Shown: positions 33,755 to 43,491 of the stretch, piece by piece
Position numbering within the stretch: position 1 is the first letter of the stretch
Layout of the letters: each line of letters starts with the position of its first letter
NCBI GenBank assembly: GCA_002399735.1
Contig: DHEF01000034.1
Span: 30,144 to 82,086 of the forward strand
Origin: Chitinophagaceae bacterium UBA4857
GTDB taxonomy: Bacteria; Bacteroidota; Bacteroidia; Chitinophagales; Chitinophagaceae
Direction: 5' to 3'
DNA: 51,943 nt
Translations under genes and position numbers: made by a program
The notes under the pieces: generated by a model
The model's input: only the letters and a program-made list of their open reading frames with translations
Told to the model about the DNA's origin: nothing
Database searches by the model: none

Positions 33755-33805
33755 AGGAGTTGTATTTAATTTATTTCCAGTGGAAATAAATTAAATACAA
33801 CTCCT
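33755..33805. repeat. Perfect 51-base palindrome, repeat module C
   Basis: Two 25-bp arms starting AGGAGTTGTATTTAATTTAT with a single central G at 33780. The inner TTTAATTTATTTCCA / TGGAAATAAATTAAA recurs, less perfectly, at 13861-13892 and is cut by both window ends. It lies between truB and the prolyl oligopeptidase gene. No U-run follows either side, so it is not a simple terminator. Confidence 0.8.
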
Positions 33806-33835
33806 TATACTATTCAACCATTCTCTACTGATTCA

Positions 33836-35965
33836 TCACTCTAAATGCTCTTCCTTTTCGTTTTTAAAACTCATACCTAAATTATACATAACAAAACTCC
33901 AGGTATCCGCTGCTTCGGCAATTTGTTTATCGGTTGGTTTACCTGCTCCATGTCCTGCATTGGTTTCTATACGTATTAAAACAGGGTTGTTACCAATATG
34001 ATATTCCTGTAAACGGGCTGCAAACTTAAATGAGTGTGCAGGTACTACCCTATCATCATGATCGGCAGTGGTTATTAAAGTAGCAGGATAAGTTGTTCCT
34101 CTTTTTAAATTATGATACGGAGAATACTTATACAAAAAAGGAAAATGAGCGGCAGTATCGGCACTGCCGTATTCCACTACCCAACCCCAGCCTACAGTAA
34201 ATTTATGGTAACGCAACATATCCAACACGCCTACAGCAGGTAAAGCTACTGTAAACAAATCCGGACGTTGTACCATTGCAGCACCTACTAACAAGCCACC
34301 ATTACTACCACCACGTATTGCTATTTTACCTTGCGATGTGTATTTAAGTCTTATCAGGTCTTCTGCTGCGGCAATAAAGTCGTCAAATACATTTTGCTTT
34401 TTCTCCAACATACCGGCTTTATGCCAGGCTTCGCCATACTCACTACCACCTCTTAAGTTTACCACCGCATAAATGCCACCTTGTTCCATAAAAAAAGCGT
34501 TACTTACACTAAAGCCCGGTGTAATGGGAACATTAAAACCACCATAGCCGTATAACAAAACAGGATTACTGCCATCTTTTACCAACCCTTTTTTGTACGA
34601 TAAAAATACCGGCACTTTTGTTCCATCTTTACTGGTAATAAAAATCTGTTCTGTTGTAAACTGGTTTTCATCCAATTTAACTTCTGTACGTCTGAATAAA
34701 GTAGATACACCGGAAGCAATATTGTATTGGTAAATAGTAGGTGGTGTTGCAAAAGATGAGTACGTGTAAAAAAGTTCCACATCCTCTTTTTCTGCACTAA
34801 AACCTGCCACACTACCAACTCCGGGTAGTTTTATTTCACGTACCAATTTACCATCATAAGTATATTGATAAATTTTAGAGGCCGCATCTTTTAAGTAAGA
34901 CAAGAATAAATATTTACCTGCTGTGCTAACCCCCTGCAACGCTTCTTTTGCTTCGGGTATTATTATTTTCCAGTTTTTCTTAGCGGGGTTATTGGGGTCA
35001 ATTAAAACCACTTTATAATTAGGAGCGCCATCATTGGTACGTACTAAAATTTTATCGTCGCTGTTATCAATTACATCAGGTTCTGTTTTAAAACCCGCTA
35101 TAAGTAATTTAAAAGTATTTTGTGCGGGTTGTTTTAAATCTCTGAACCATATTTCGCTGCCACTGGTTCCTTCGCTGATGGTTAGGAATAAAAATCTTTT
35201 ATCCTCCGACAATCCAACGCTATGGTAACGTAAAGGATTTTTAGTATCCTCATAAATTAACTGATCGTCCTTTTGTCCTGTACCTAATTTGTGATAAAAT
35301 ACTTTATGGAATTCATTCTTGCCACTTAATCTTGTAGCGGAATCGGGTTTGCTGTATGCACTGTAATAAAAACCATCATCCCCATTCCAACTGGCACCGC
35401 TAAATTTGGACCACTCAATTTTATCGGTCAATATTTTTTTTGACTCGGTTTCCATTACATAAATCTCTTGCCAATCGCTACCGGCAACAGCAACAGAATA
35501 AGCCATGTATTTACCGCTTTTATTAAAATACACACCACCTAAAGCCACAATACCATCATTGCTTAATGTATTAGGATTTAAAAACTCTTCAGGCATACTC
35601 TGCAAACCAATCTGGCGATACATAACAGACTGGTTTTGTAAACCGTCGTTTTTAAAAAAGTAGTAGTAGTTACCTTTTTTAAATGGAGAACCATATTTAG
35701 GGTAGTTCCATAATGTTTCTAAACGTCTGTAAACTTGTCTTCTAAAAGGTATTTCATCTAAGTAATCCTGTGTTACATTATTTTGTTCTGTTACCCAGTT
35801 TTTTGTAGCTGCACTATTATCATCTTCCAGCCACCGGTATGGATCTTCTACTACGGTACCATGATAATTATCGGTAACGGATTGCTTCTGCGTTTGCGGA
35901 TATTTAATTTGCGCTTGTGCACTAATAACACTGCTCATAATTGCAATAAAAAAAACTTTTTTCAT
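33836..35965 (-). CDS. Secreted prolyl oligopeptidase (S9A)
   Basis: A 709-residue serine peptidase with a signal peptide (ending SAQAQ), a seven-bladed propeller and a C-terminal hydrolase domain. Ser is near residue 552 in RGGSNGGLLVG, Asp in TADHDDRVVP and His in NAGHGAGKP. The N-terminus KYPQTQKQSVTDNYHGTVVEDPYRWLED is typical of the family. It cleaves short peptides after proline. The ATG at 35965 is preferred over an upstream start because it gives a clean signal peptide. Confidence 0.94.
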   Translation of the reverse strand: MKKVFFIAIMSSVISAQAQIKYPQTQKQSVTDNYHGTVVEDPYRWLEDDNSAATKNWVTEQNNVTQDYLDEIPFRRQVYRRLETLWNYPKYGSPFKKGNYYYFFKNDGLQNQSVMYRQIGLQSMPEEFLNPNTLSNDGIVALGGVYFNKSGKYMAYSVAVAGSDWQEIYVMETESKKILTDKIEWSKFSGASWNGDDGFYYSAYSKPDSATRLSGKNEFHKVFYHKLGTGQKDDQLIYEDTKNPLRYHSVGLSEDKRFLFLTISEGTSGSEIWFRDLKQPAQNTFKLLIAGFKTEPDVIDNSDDKILVRTNDGAPNYKVVLIDPNNPAKKNWKIIIPEAKEALQGVSTAGKYLFLSYLKDAASKIYQYTYDGKLVREIKLPGVGSVAGFSAEKEDVELFYTYSSFATPPTIYQYNIASGVSTLFRRTEVKLDENQFTTEQIFITSKDGTKVPVFLSYKKGLVKDGSNPVLLYGYGGFNVPITPGFSVSNAFFMEQGGIYAVVNLRGGSEYGEAWHKAGMLEKKQNVFDDFIAAAEDLIRLKYTSQGKIAIRGGSNGGLLVGAAMVQRPDLFTVALPAVGVLDMLRYHKFTVGWGWVVEYGSADTAAHFPFLYKYSPYHNLKRGTTYPATLITTADHDDRVVPAHSFKFAARLQEYHIGNNPVLIRIETNAGHGAGKPTDKQIAEAADTWSFVMYNLGMSFKNEKEEHLE

Positions 35966-36068
35966 ATAGTTTCTCTCCATAATTAAAGATAGGTAAAACA
36001 ATTTTGCACTTCTACCTTATGCAACGGTAATTCTCTCAACTTGGTCAAAAAAGTAAAACTATAACAAA

Positions 36069-36356
36069 ATGAAAGTATTCCTTTATATATCCCTCATGTT
36101 CATAGTGTTTGGCTGTAAAAAAGAAATGTCTAAAACCGCAATAGTCATTGTGGATTGCACTGGTACTTATTTAAGTTGGAACGGAAAAGATTACAAGATT
36201 TGTAACCTTGAAAAAGTTTCTTCGTTTGCTAACGGTTCAACAGTTGAGGTAAGTTTTAAAAAGCTAACTGAATGTAATGGTTCGGGGAACTTTTTTGTTA
36301 CTTGCTATATGAACCATGAATACGATAGTTGGATAGAAGTGGAAACAATTAACTAA
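36069..36356 (+). CDS. Small lipoprotein of unknown function
   Basis: A 95-residue protein with a lipobox (VFGC) and several Cys residues in the mature part (DCTGTYLSWNGKDYKICNLE, ECNG, FVTCYMNH) that could form disulphides. Weakly like small copper- or cation-binding lipoproteins, but I do not recognise it. It is a single gene, divergent from the oligopeptidase, ending just before a dispersed repeat. Confidence 0.6.
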   Translation: MKVFLYISLMFIVFGCKKEMSKTAIVIVDCTGTYLSWNGKDYKICNLEKVSSFANGSTVEVSFKKLTECNGSGNFFVTCYMNHEYDSWIEVETIN

Positions 36357-36410
36357 TATGCTAATAGGCTACTGTGCAAATTTTAGTTTACCAAAAAAAA
36401 CTGAAACCTA

Positions 36411-36540
36411 CACAATGGCCAATAGAATTGTTGCAGTACCGCCGATAACTGGGGGTGCACCTTGCACAATGTTGAGTAAAGTTACAGATGCACAAGAGTG
36501 CGACGCAACAGACGATGATAGTAGCAATACAGCCGACTAA
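36411..36540 (+). repeat. Dispersed intergenic repeat A/B, expanded copy
   Basis: CACAATGGCCAATAGAATTG at the left, CAAGAGTGCGACGCAACAGA and CGATGATAGTAGCAATACAG at the right. The middle (about 36441-36490) is not shared with other copies and contains a second CACAATG. Confidence 0.7.
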
Positions 36541-36617
36541 CTAATAATTAAAAAGGAGAAAGCAAAAATTAAAAAAGAATAGGAAAACAAAACCCCTCTT
36601 ACGAGGAGCTTGTTATT

Positions 36618-37580
36618 TTATTTTTCAAGACTGAATAAACTGTCAACAAATTCGTGTTTATCAAACACCAGGAGGTCTTCCATTTTTTCGCCTACACCTA
36701 TAAATTTAACCGGTATTTTAAACTGGTTAGCAATGGCTAATACCACACCACCTTTTGCGGTGCCATCTAGTTTTGTAATAGCCAATGCCGACACATCGGT
36801 AGCTGCAGTAAAGTGTTTGGCTTGCTCCAATGCATTTTGGCCGGTGCTGCCATCTAACACCAACAATACTTCATGGGGTGCATCGGGAATTACTTTTTGA
36901 ATTACACGTTTAATTTTAGAAAGCTCGTCCATTAAATGTGCTTTGTTGTGTAAGCGGCCTGCTGTGTCAATTAACACTACATCGCTTTGTTTGGCTACGG
37001 CACTTTGTGCGGTATCAAAGGCAACAGCTGCGGGATCGCTACCCATATCCTGTTTAACAATGGGTACACCTACTCTGTCGCTCCAGATAGTTAATTGGTC
37101 TACGGCCGCAGCACGGAAAGTATCGGCAGCCCCTAATAATACATTTTTACCGGCCTTTTTAAAATTATAAGCCAATTTGCCAATGGTGGTGGTTTTGCCC
37201 ACTCCATTAACACCTACTACTAAAATAATATATGGCTTTGCAGGTAAATCGCTGGTAAAAGCGTAACTATTACTTTCGGGAGCGTTAACCAATAGTTGCT
37301 CCATTTCGTCCTGCAACATTTTGTTTAACTCGGAAGCATTCAGGTATTTGTCCTTGGCTACACGTTTTTCAATACGGTTAATTATTTCTACCGTGGTTTC
37401 AATACCCACATCGGCACTTACCAGGGCTTCTTCCAGGTTGTCCAACACCTCTTCATCCACCGTGCTTTTACCGGCTATGGCCTTGGTAATTTTTGCAAAA
37501 AAACCTTCTTTGGTTTTTTGCAGGCCCTGATCCAGACTTTCTTTCTCTTTTTTACCGAATAACTTATTAAAAAATCCCAT
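36618..37580 (-). CDS. ftsY: Signal recognition particle receptor FtsY
   Basis: A 320-residue SRP GTPase. N-terminal helical N domain, then G1 GVNGVGKTTTIGKLA, DTAGRLHNKAHLMDEL (G3) and TKLDGTAKGG (G4). The acidic A domain of Escherichia coli FtsY is absent, as is usual here. The ATG at 37580 (MGFFNKLFGKK, a membrane-binding amphipathic start) is chosen over an earlier in-frame start. It receives ribosome-SRP complexes at the inner membrane. Last gene of the rpmB-rpmG-DUF4295-ftsY group. Confidence 0.96.
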   Translation of the reverse strand: MGFFNKLFGKKEKESLDQGLQKTKEGFFAKITKAIAGKSTVDEEVLDNLEEALVSADVGIETTVEIINRIEKRVAKDKYLNASELNKMLQDEMEQLLVNAPESNSYAFTSDLPAKPYIILVVGVNGVGKTTTIGKLAYNFKKAGKNVLLGAADTFRAAAVDQLTIWSDRVGVPIVKQDMGSDPAAVAFDTAQSAVAKQSDVVLIDTAGRLHNKAHLMDELSKIKRVIQKVIPDAPHEVLLVLDGSTGQNALEQAKHFTAATDVSALAITKLDGTAKGGVVLAIANQFKIPVKFIGVGEKMEDLLVFDKHEFVDSLFSLEK

Positions 37581-37668
37581 AGTAGTAATAATTAATGATA
37601 CAGGTACGTAAACAACAAAAGCCATTCGCTAAAAACGAACAGCTTTTAAATATATCACCAACTCAGCA

Positions 37669-37842
37669 TTATTTCTGAGCTAAAAAGTCTTTTACTTTTT
37701 CTTTGTGAACGATTTGCTCTTTAAAAGTATAAGCGCCGGTTTTAGGGCTGCGTACGGCTCTAATAACCTTAGTCCAGTTTTTAGATTCTGCTGCTGCTTT
37801 AGCGTCTTTTACTTTAGCGTTCTTTGAAGCTGCTTTTGCCAT
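37669..37842 (-). CDS. DUF4295 family small basic protein
   Basis: A 57-residue Lys/Ala-rich protein starting MAKAASKNAKVKDAKA and ending KVKDFLAQK. The family is restricted to Bacteroidota and sits between rpmG and ftsY, as here, which suggests a ribosome-associated protein. The direct role is not established. Spacing: 66 bp after the rpmG stop, 88 bp before ftsY. Confidence 0.88.
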   Translation of the reverse strand: MAKAASKNAKVKDAKAAAESKNWTKVIRAVRSPKTGAYTFKEQIVHKEKVKDFLAQK

Positions 37843-37908
37843 TGTAAATTATTTGAAAAGTTATGTCAGGATGCATTGTTGTAAGTAACAACAACCGTCT
37901 TGCTTTAA

Positions 37909-38091
37909 TTATTTAATTTCTTTATGAACAGTCACTTTTTTAAGAATAGGGTTAAATTTCTTTAACTCTAAACGCTCAGGGTTGTTCTTTTTGTTTTTTA
38001 CCGTGATATAACGACTGGTACCTGGCTGACCACTTGTTTTGTGCTCAGTACATTCCAATATAACTTGTACACGGTTTCCTTTCTTTGCCAT
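37909..38091 (-). CDS. rpmG: 50S ribosomal protein L33
   Basis: A 60-residue protein with the L33 signature (VQVILECTEHKTSGQPGTSRYIT, KKFNPILKKVTVHKEIK). Only one Cys is present, so this is the zinc-independent (C-minus) form. It lies between rpmB and DUF4295. Confidence 0.96.
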   Translation of the reverse strand: MAKKGNRVQVILECTEHKTSGQPGTSRYITVKNKKNNPERLELKKFNPILKKVTVHKEIK

Positions 38092-38154
38092 TGTTGTTTA
38101 TTTGAAAAGGTGAGAATTTGGTTTCCGGTTTTACCGCCGGACTACAAATCAAAC

Positions 38155-38391
38155 TTATATTTTTTCTCCTTTAGCTCTTAAGTCTTTAACTACACTAAGC
38201 AAACCTTGTTTGTTAATGGTACGCATTGCGTCTGTGGTTAACTTAAGTGTTATCCATTTGTCTTCTTCAACAAGGTAAAACCTCTTTTTTTGCAAATTGG
38301 GCAAAAAACGACGTTTTGTCTTAATATTAGAGTGAGAAACTTTGTTTCCACCTATTGGGGTTTTACCTGTAACCTGACATACTCTTGCCAT
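38155..38391 (-). CDS. rpmB: 50S ribosomal protein L28
   Basis: A 78-residue ribosomal protein starting MARVCQVTGKTPIGGNKVSH with NIKTKRRFLPNLQ. First gene of the ribosomal group, preceded by a -7 element at 38414-38421. Only the first Cys of the usual zinc site is present. Confidence 0.97.
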   Translation of the reverse strand: MARVCQVTGKTPIGGNKVSHSNIKTKRRFLPNLQKKRFYLVEEDKWITLKLTTDAMRTINKQGLLSVVKDLRAKGEKI

Positions 38392-38413
38392 GACTGTTCT
38401 AAATTTTGGACGG

Positions 38414-38421
38414 CAAAAGTA
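38414..38421 (-). promoter_or_regulatory. -7 element of the rpmB-rpmG-DUF4295 operon
   Basis: Minus-strand TACTTTTG, 22 bases before the rpmB ATG. The -33 region is GTTTTCC rather than TTTG. Confidence 0.45.
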
Positions 38422-38531
38422 AGGATATTTTATGGAAAACCCGGCATTAAATAATAAAAATTCGGTCTTTTTTTAAAAATAACTTTGTAAAAGTACCGAT
38501 TTCAAGGGTTTACCCACCCAAAATGCACTTT

Positions 38532-40979
38532 TTAGTTGCTGGCCCGCTGTATTTCGTCGGCTGCCGAGCCGGAAGATGTTCGGGCAACTTTGAATATTTT
38601 ACCAAATTTATACGTAAAAGTAAGGGTGGCTACACGGGTATCGTATTTCAGTTTAAAAAACTCCTCTGATTTATTAAAATAGGTGTTACCCTGCATACGC
38701 TGTGTATAAAATATATCGCGGAAGGAGAATCTTACACTGCCCTTATCTTTTAACACCTGTTTGGACAAGCCCATGGAAACCTGACCGTTTGGGTCTAAAA
38801 CCTCCTGTAAATCGTTTTGACTACGACTGATGTAAAAACCATTTAACTCGGCAGCCCAGCCCTTTTTAAAGTTAAACTGGCTGCTCAGGTTAAACTGCAC
38901 CTGATTAATACTCGGATTGTAATTGGTGGTTTGAACCCTACCCTTAATTTCTTTATAATTATAGTTTACCTCGCCTACTATAAACCACCAGGGCTTAATA
39001 TCTTTTTGTACACTAACCGATGCACCAAAATTGTGCATATGGCCAATATTACCATCGGTGTACACAACAATGCCAGTAACAGGATCTAAGGTAAATACTT
39101 GCGAAAAATAATCGTTGGTATAATTATAACTTACCGAAGTGTTTAAAAAGTTTTTAAACAAGTGAGCCAGTTCAACATTCCAAGTGTATTGCGGAACCAG
39201 ATAAGGGTTACCACTTTGGTAAGTATATTTATTAATGATATACAAAAAAGGGTTCAGCTTTTGAAAAGCCGGCCTGTCAATACGGCGACCAGCCCTTAAT
39301 GTGAAGGAGTTTAATGTATCTGCCTCGTAGGTTATAAAAGCTGTTGGAAACAGGCTATTATAATTACGGTTAAAAGAAGAATCCAGACTTACTCCGTTGC
39401 CTAACTGATTTGCTTTGTAATCTGTTAACTCGTAGCGTAAACCGCCCTGCAAGTTCCAACGTCCGGCACGTTTTTGTACACTGGTATAAAGTGCATGTAT
39501 ATTTTCGTTATACAAAAAATGATTACTTCGGGCTAAGTCATCCTGCCAGTTACCGTTATTATTACTATAAAACTCAGATTCGTTATCTGTTTTAATAATA
39601 GAAGACTTCCACCCTGTTTCCCAAACCAGGCTGTTTTTGGTGTAACTATAATCGGCCTTGGCCGAATAAATGGTGATATTGGAAGGAATATCTGCACGAG
39701 CCTGATCGGGCATGCCCAATACCGCCGGCATTGTTTTTTGATTACGGAAATATTGTGTACCAAAAAGGTCGTAGACAATAACGTCCGCATCTACCGAAAG
39801 CTCGTTATATTCATTAAACTTATGCCGCGCATAAACATTTACACTACCTTGCTTTTGCCTGTTTGTATTACGGCTGTTAGTGGCAATAACAGAGTCACGC
39901 ACCATACTGCCATCATACCAGATTGCTTCGCTACGGCCATTATTCCTGCGCTGATTGTGCATGCCAGATAAGGTAGCACCAATATTTGTTTTTTCTGATA
40001 TTTTATAATCTAAACCAGTTGACACCCGATGTGTTTGATTAACTGAAGTGGTATAAAAAGGTTGTTGCACTTGCAGTATTACATCATCATTGACATCATA
40101 ATATTTACGATGGGCATATAAATCGGTAAAATTTTTATTGGCAAAAGCACCATAAGTTAAAAACAGGTACAACTTATTTTTTCTAAAGTTAAGTTGCAGG
40201 CCATTGTTGTTTTTATAATACTTACCCTGTCCATAACTGGTATTTATACTACCATTAAAACCAACCTGTTTAATACGTTTGGTAACAATATTAATAATAC
40301 CCGCATTACCTGCAGCATCATACTTGGCCGGTGGGTTTTCCATTAACTCAATTTTTTCAATAGTAGCCGCATTAATACCACTTAGTAATTGTTGCAACTC
40401 CTGCCCTGCCATTTGTGTGGGCTTACCATCTAACATTACTAAAACTGATGAACGGCCTTTCAAACTAATATTACCGGAACGATCTACAAATACACCGGGT
40501 GACCGTTCCAGCACTTCCAATATAGATGAACCGCTACTTAAAATAGATGCCTCTACATTTACAACCGTTTTATCCGGCAACATCTGAATTAGTGGCGTTT
40601 TGGCCGTTATTTCTATATGCTGTAAAGTGTTGTCCGTATTAAATAAGGTAATTAAATAGGGTGTGCCTGTAACTACTGATCCAGCGTTTACTTCTTTGTA
40701 AATACTTATAAAACCTAAAGCAGAAACTTTAAATAATAATAGACTGTCCTTAATCACGGAGAAATCAACATTCCCCGCCTCGTTGGTAACATTTATTTTG
40801 TTAACCGTTGAATCGGAGTATAATAAAGATACCGTGCCGCCGGAAATACCGTTACCGGCAGAATCAGCAATTTTGATGGTAATTTGACGGGAAGAATTTG
40901 ACTGTTGCCCATACAAAAAACTGTTGGCAATGACGATGATGATTAATAGTATTGGTTTAATGTACCAGGTACGAAACAT
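38532..40979 (-). CDS. TonB-dependent-receptor-like outer-membrane beta-barrel protein
   Basis: An 815-residue protein with a signal peptide (ending LYGQ), an N-terminal CarboxypepD_reg-like domain (about 30-115), a TonB plug-like domain (about 130-235; KTVVNVEASILSSGSSILEVL, then IEKIELMENPPAKYDAAGNAGIINI) and an outer-membrane barrel of the OMP_b-brl_3 type. The C-terminus lacks the usual terminal aromatic strand end, closing instead with a Ser-rich tail. Ligand unknown; no SusD partner is adjacent. Transcribed alone. Confidence 0.88.
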   Translation of the reverse strand: MFRTWYIKPILLIIIVIANSFLYGQQSNSSRQITIKIADSAGNGISGGTVSLLYSDSTVNKINVTNEAGNVDFSVIKDSLLLFKVSALGFISIYKEVNAGSVVTGTPYLITLFNTDNTLQHIEITAKTPLIQMLPDKTVVNVEASILSSGSSILEVLERSPGVFVDRSGNISLKGRSSVLVMLDGKPTQMAGQELQQLLSGINAATIEKIELMENPPAKYDAAGNAGIINIVTKRIKQVGFNGSINTSYGQGKYYKNNNGLQLNFRKNKLYLFLTYGAFANKNFTDLYAHRKYYDVNDDVILQVQQPFYTTSVNQTHRVSTGLDYKISEKTNIGATLSGMHNQRRNNGRSEAIWYDGSMVRDSVIATNSRNTNRQKQGSVNVYARHKFNEYNELSVDADVIVYDLFGTQYFRNQKTMPAVLGMPDQARADIPSNITIYSAKADYSYTKNSLVWETGWKSSIIKTDNESEFYSNNNGNWQDDLARSNHFLYNENIHALYTSVQKRAGRWNLQGGLRYELTDYKANQLGNGVSLDSSFNRNYNSLFPTAFITYEADTLNSFTLRAGRRIDRPAFQKLNPFLYIINKYTYQSGNPYLVPQYTWNVELAHLFKNFLNTSVSYNYTNDYFSQVFTLDPVTGIVVYTDGNIGHMHNFGASVSVQKDIKPWWFIVGEVNYNYKEIKGRVQTTNYNPSINQVQFNLSSQFNFKKGWAAELNGFYISRSQNDLQEVLDPNGQVSMGLSKQVLKDKGSVRFSFRDIFYTQRMQGNTYFNKSEEFFKLKYDTRVATLTFTYKFGKIFKVARTSSGSAADEIQRASN

Positions 40980-41218
40980 GCAGTTAAATTGGCCAACAAG
41001 ATAAAAAAGATTGCGATTTGTGTAAACAAATTAGCCTATAAAAACGCAAAATAGCGCAAAAAAAACGTAACACATTAAAAGTCAATATAATGTAAAATAG
41101 TAATTTTACTAGGTAAATACACAAAGAACAATCGAAAATCAACTATTCAATTTTCCGTTTCTAATTTTTTGTAAAAATGTTGTTGTCAATTATCAATAAC
41201 CAGAACATAAAATAACTA

Positions 41219-41530
41219 CTACATCGTCAGTTCCTCCCAGGCACTATGCAGTTCACCATAAGCATGGCGTTCATTTAGTTTTTTAGCAATGGCCATTCCG
41301 GTTTCATAAATAGTTATAGCCTTATCGGTATTGCCCAATTTTTCTTGCAACTTGGCCAAATGATAATAGCTACCTACATAATCAGGATTTTTTTCCAGCA
41401 ACCCTTCAAAGGTTTGCAAAGCCATATCATCCTGCGCCAATTTCAAGTATTCTAACGCCAACGCATGCGTTAAAAATGAGTCATTCGCATTATCCTGCAA
41501 CATTGCTAACAGTTTTTCCACCCTACTCAT
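41219..41530 (-). CDS. Small tetratricopeptide-repeat protein
   Basis: A 103-residue cytoplasmic protein. Two to three TPR helices pairs are visible (LTHALALEYLKLAQDDMALQ, YVGSYYHLAKLQEKLGNTDK). Likely a protein-protein adaptor. The ATG at 41530 is chosen over TTG three codons earlier. Divergent from etfBA. Confidence 0.8.
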   Translation of the reverse strand: MSRVEKLLAMLQDNANDSFLTHALALEYLKLAQDDMALQTFEGLLEKNPDYVGSYYHLAKLQEKLGNTDKAITIYETGMAIAKKLNERHAYGELHSAWEELTM

Positions 41531-41581
41531 AACTAACAAAAAAAATTCCTTATTTAATAATCATTACAATAACACAAACCT

Positions 41582-41589
41582 TATCTTTG
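41582..41589 (+). promoter_or_regulatory. -7 element of etfBA
   Basis: TATCTTTG, the same octamer as at the SRP RNA gene, predicts a start near 41596 and a leader of about 69 bases. No -33 TTTG is seen. Confidence 0.5.
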
Positions 41590-41664
41590 TTTAGTTGCAT
41601 AAACAACCTTTTTAAACTTTCCAAAGCTTAGTATTATAGCAAATAACGGAATAAAACAAGTTGT

Positions 41665-42408
41665 ATGAAAATATTAGTTTGTATTAGTAAAACGCCGGAT
41701 ACAACGGCAAAAATTGCTTTCACCGACAGTAACACAAAATTTGATACCAATGGTGTGCAATGGATAATTAACCCGTCAGACGAATGGTATGCACTGGTAC
41801 GTGCAGTAGAATTAAAAGAAAAAGATCCTTCGACCGTATTACACCTTATTTCAGTAGGACAAGCAGATACTGACCCTATTATACGTAAAGCATTAGCGCT
41901 GGGTGGCGATGAAGCCATACGTGTAAATGCCGATAGCCACGACAGTTTTTATATTGCTTCGCAAATTGCAGCAGTAGCTAAAGAAGGTGGTTACGATTTA
42001 GTATTTACCGGTAAAGAAACCATCGACTACAACGGATCATCTATTGGCGGTATGGTTGCCGAATTATTAGACCAGCCTTACATTGCCCTGGCAACAAAAT
42101 TTGAATTGAACGGTGTACAGGCTTCTATTTCCCGTGAAATAGAAGGCGGCGAAGAAGTAGCAGAAGTTACTTTACCATTGGTATTAAGCGCATCTAAAGG
42201 TTTGGCCGAGCAACGTATTCCTAATATGAAAGGTATTATGGGTGCCCGTACAAAACCATTAAAAGTTGTAGAACCAGTGGCAGTTGATACACTTACTACC
42301 ATCTCCAGCTTTGGTTTACCGCCAGCAAAAGCCGGTGTTAAACTGGTAGATGCAGACAATGTAGACGAACTGGTTCGTTTATTACACGAAGAAGCAAAAG
42401 CTATTTAA
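41665..42408 (+). CDS. etfB: Electron transfer flavoprotein beta subunit
   Basis: A 247-residue AMP-binding subunit of the heterodimeric ETF that carries electrons from acyl-CoA dehydrogenases to the quinone pool. MKILVCISKTPDTTAKI and the adenine-site region FTGKETIDYNGSSIGGMVAE are typical, as is LVLSASKGLAEQRIPNMKGIM. It is followed by etfA after 22 bp. Confidence 0.96.
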   Translation: MKILVCISKTPDTTAKIAFTDSNTKFDTNGVQWIINPSDEWYALVRAVELKEKDPSTVLHLISVGQADTDPIIRKALALGGDEAIRVNADSHDSFYIASQIAAVAKEGGYDLVFTGKETIDYNGSSIGGMVAELLDQPYIALATKFELNGVQASISREIEGGEEVAEVTLPLVLSASKGLAEQRIPNMKGIMGARTKPLKVVEPVAVDTLTTISSFGLPPAKAGVKLVDADNVDELVRLLHEEAKAI

Positions 42409-42430
42409 TTCAACTTTTAACATTACAATC

Positions 42431-43393
42431 ATGAGCGTTTTAATATTTATAGATCACGCAGAAGAACAAATAAAAAAAGCATCGTTAGAAGCTATTAGCT
42501 ACGGTGTAAAAATAGCACAGCAAACAGGCACCACTGCCGAAGGTATTGTATTAGGTAACCTAACAGATGATCTTGCTGTACTAGGCAAATATGGTGTGCA
42601 AAAAATTCACCATGCGGCTGATGCCAACCTTGACCATTTAGATGCACAACAATACACGGCCGCTATTGCACAACTAGCACAAAGCATTAATGCCGATGTA
42701 ATTGTTTTTTCAAACAACACAACCGGTAAAGCTATTGCCCCACGCTTATCGGCAAAACTTAAAGCAGGGCTTGTATCAGGTGCCGTTGCACTGCCCGATA
42801 CCACCAATGGATTTACTGTTAAAAAGAATGTTTTTTCGGGTAAAGCATTTGCCAATATTACCATTACCACGCCGGTAAAAATTATTGCGCTTAGTCCCAA
42901 TGCTTATAAAATTGAAGAAGTGGGTGGCAGCACCGAATTAGTGACGTATACTCCTACCCTTGCTGCATCTAAAGTAAAAGTAATCAGCAGCACCAAAGCA
43001 TCAGGCGAAATTCCATTAGCCGAAGCAGAGATTGTAGTAAGCGGTGGTCGCGGATTAAAAGGCCCTGAAAACTGGGGTATTGTTGAAGACCTGGCCAAGG
43101 TTTTACATGCAGGCCTTGCTTGTAGCCGTCCGGTGGCAGATGCACACTGGCGTCCGCATAACGAACACGTAGGACAAACCGGTGGTGCCATTGCGCCAAA
43201 CCTGTATATTGCCATTGGTATATCAGGTGCCATACAGCACCTTGCCGGTGTAAACCGCAGTAAAGTAATTGTTGTCATTAATAAAGATGCCGAAGCGCCT
43301 TTCTTTAAAGCAGCAGATTACGGTATTGTAGGCGATGCGTTTGAAGTAGTGCCTAAACTTACTGCCGCCATCAATAAACTTAAAGGAGCTTAA
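42431..43393 (+). CDS. etfA: Electron transfer flavoprotein alpha subunit
   Basis: A 320-residue FAD-binding subunit. The C-terminal FAD domain is intact: VVSGGRGLKGPENW, ACSRPVADAHW, VGQTGGAIAPNLYIAIGISG and AIQHLAGVNRS. It forms the ETF dimer with the product of the upstream gene. Ended by a clear terminator. Confidence 0.96.
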   Translation: MSVLIFIDHAEEQIKKASLEAISYGVKIAQQTGTTAEGIVLGNLTDDLAVLGKYGVQKIHHAADANLDHLDAQQYTAAIAQLAQSINADVIVFSNNTTGKAIAPRLSAKLKAGLVSGAVALPDTTNGFTVKKNVFSGKAFANITITTPVKIIALSPNAYKIEEVGGSTELVTYTPTLAASKVKVISSTKASGEIPLAEAEIVVSGGRGLKGPENWGIVEDLAKVLHAGLACSRPVADAHWRPHNEHVGQTGGAIAPNLYIAIGISGAIQHLAGVNRSKVIVVINKDAEAPFFKAADYGIVGDAFEVVPKLTAAINKLKGA

Positions 43394-43416
43394 TTAAACA
43401 ACTCATCATCATACTA

Positions 43417-43453
43417 AGTCCGTCAGCATAATGTGTCTGGCGGACTTTTTTTA
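43417..43453 (+). terminator. Intrinsic terminator after etfA
   Basis: AGTCCGTCAG and CTGGCGGACT pair with one G-U wobble around a 10-base loop, then a T-run. Confidence 0.85.
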
Positions 43454-43491
43454 TAACTTAAAACTTATAACCCACAACTTATAACTTATTA

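Noticed and set aside
36358..36540. A 60-codon open frame after the small lipoprotein gene
   Set aside because: It lies almost wholly inside a dispersed repeat and has no homologue-like features or signal.
42904..43278. A 124-codon open frame antisense to etfA
   Set aside because: It is the shadow of a well-conserved gene on the other strand; composition is Cys/Pro/Thr-rich as expected of a complement frame.
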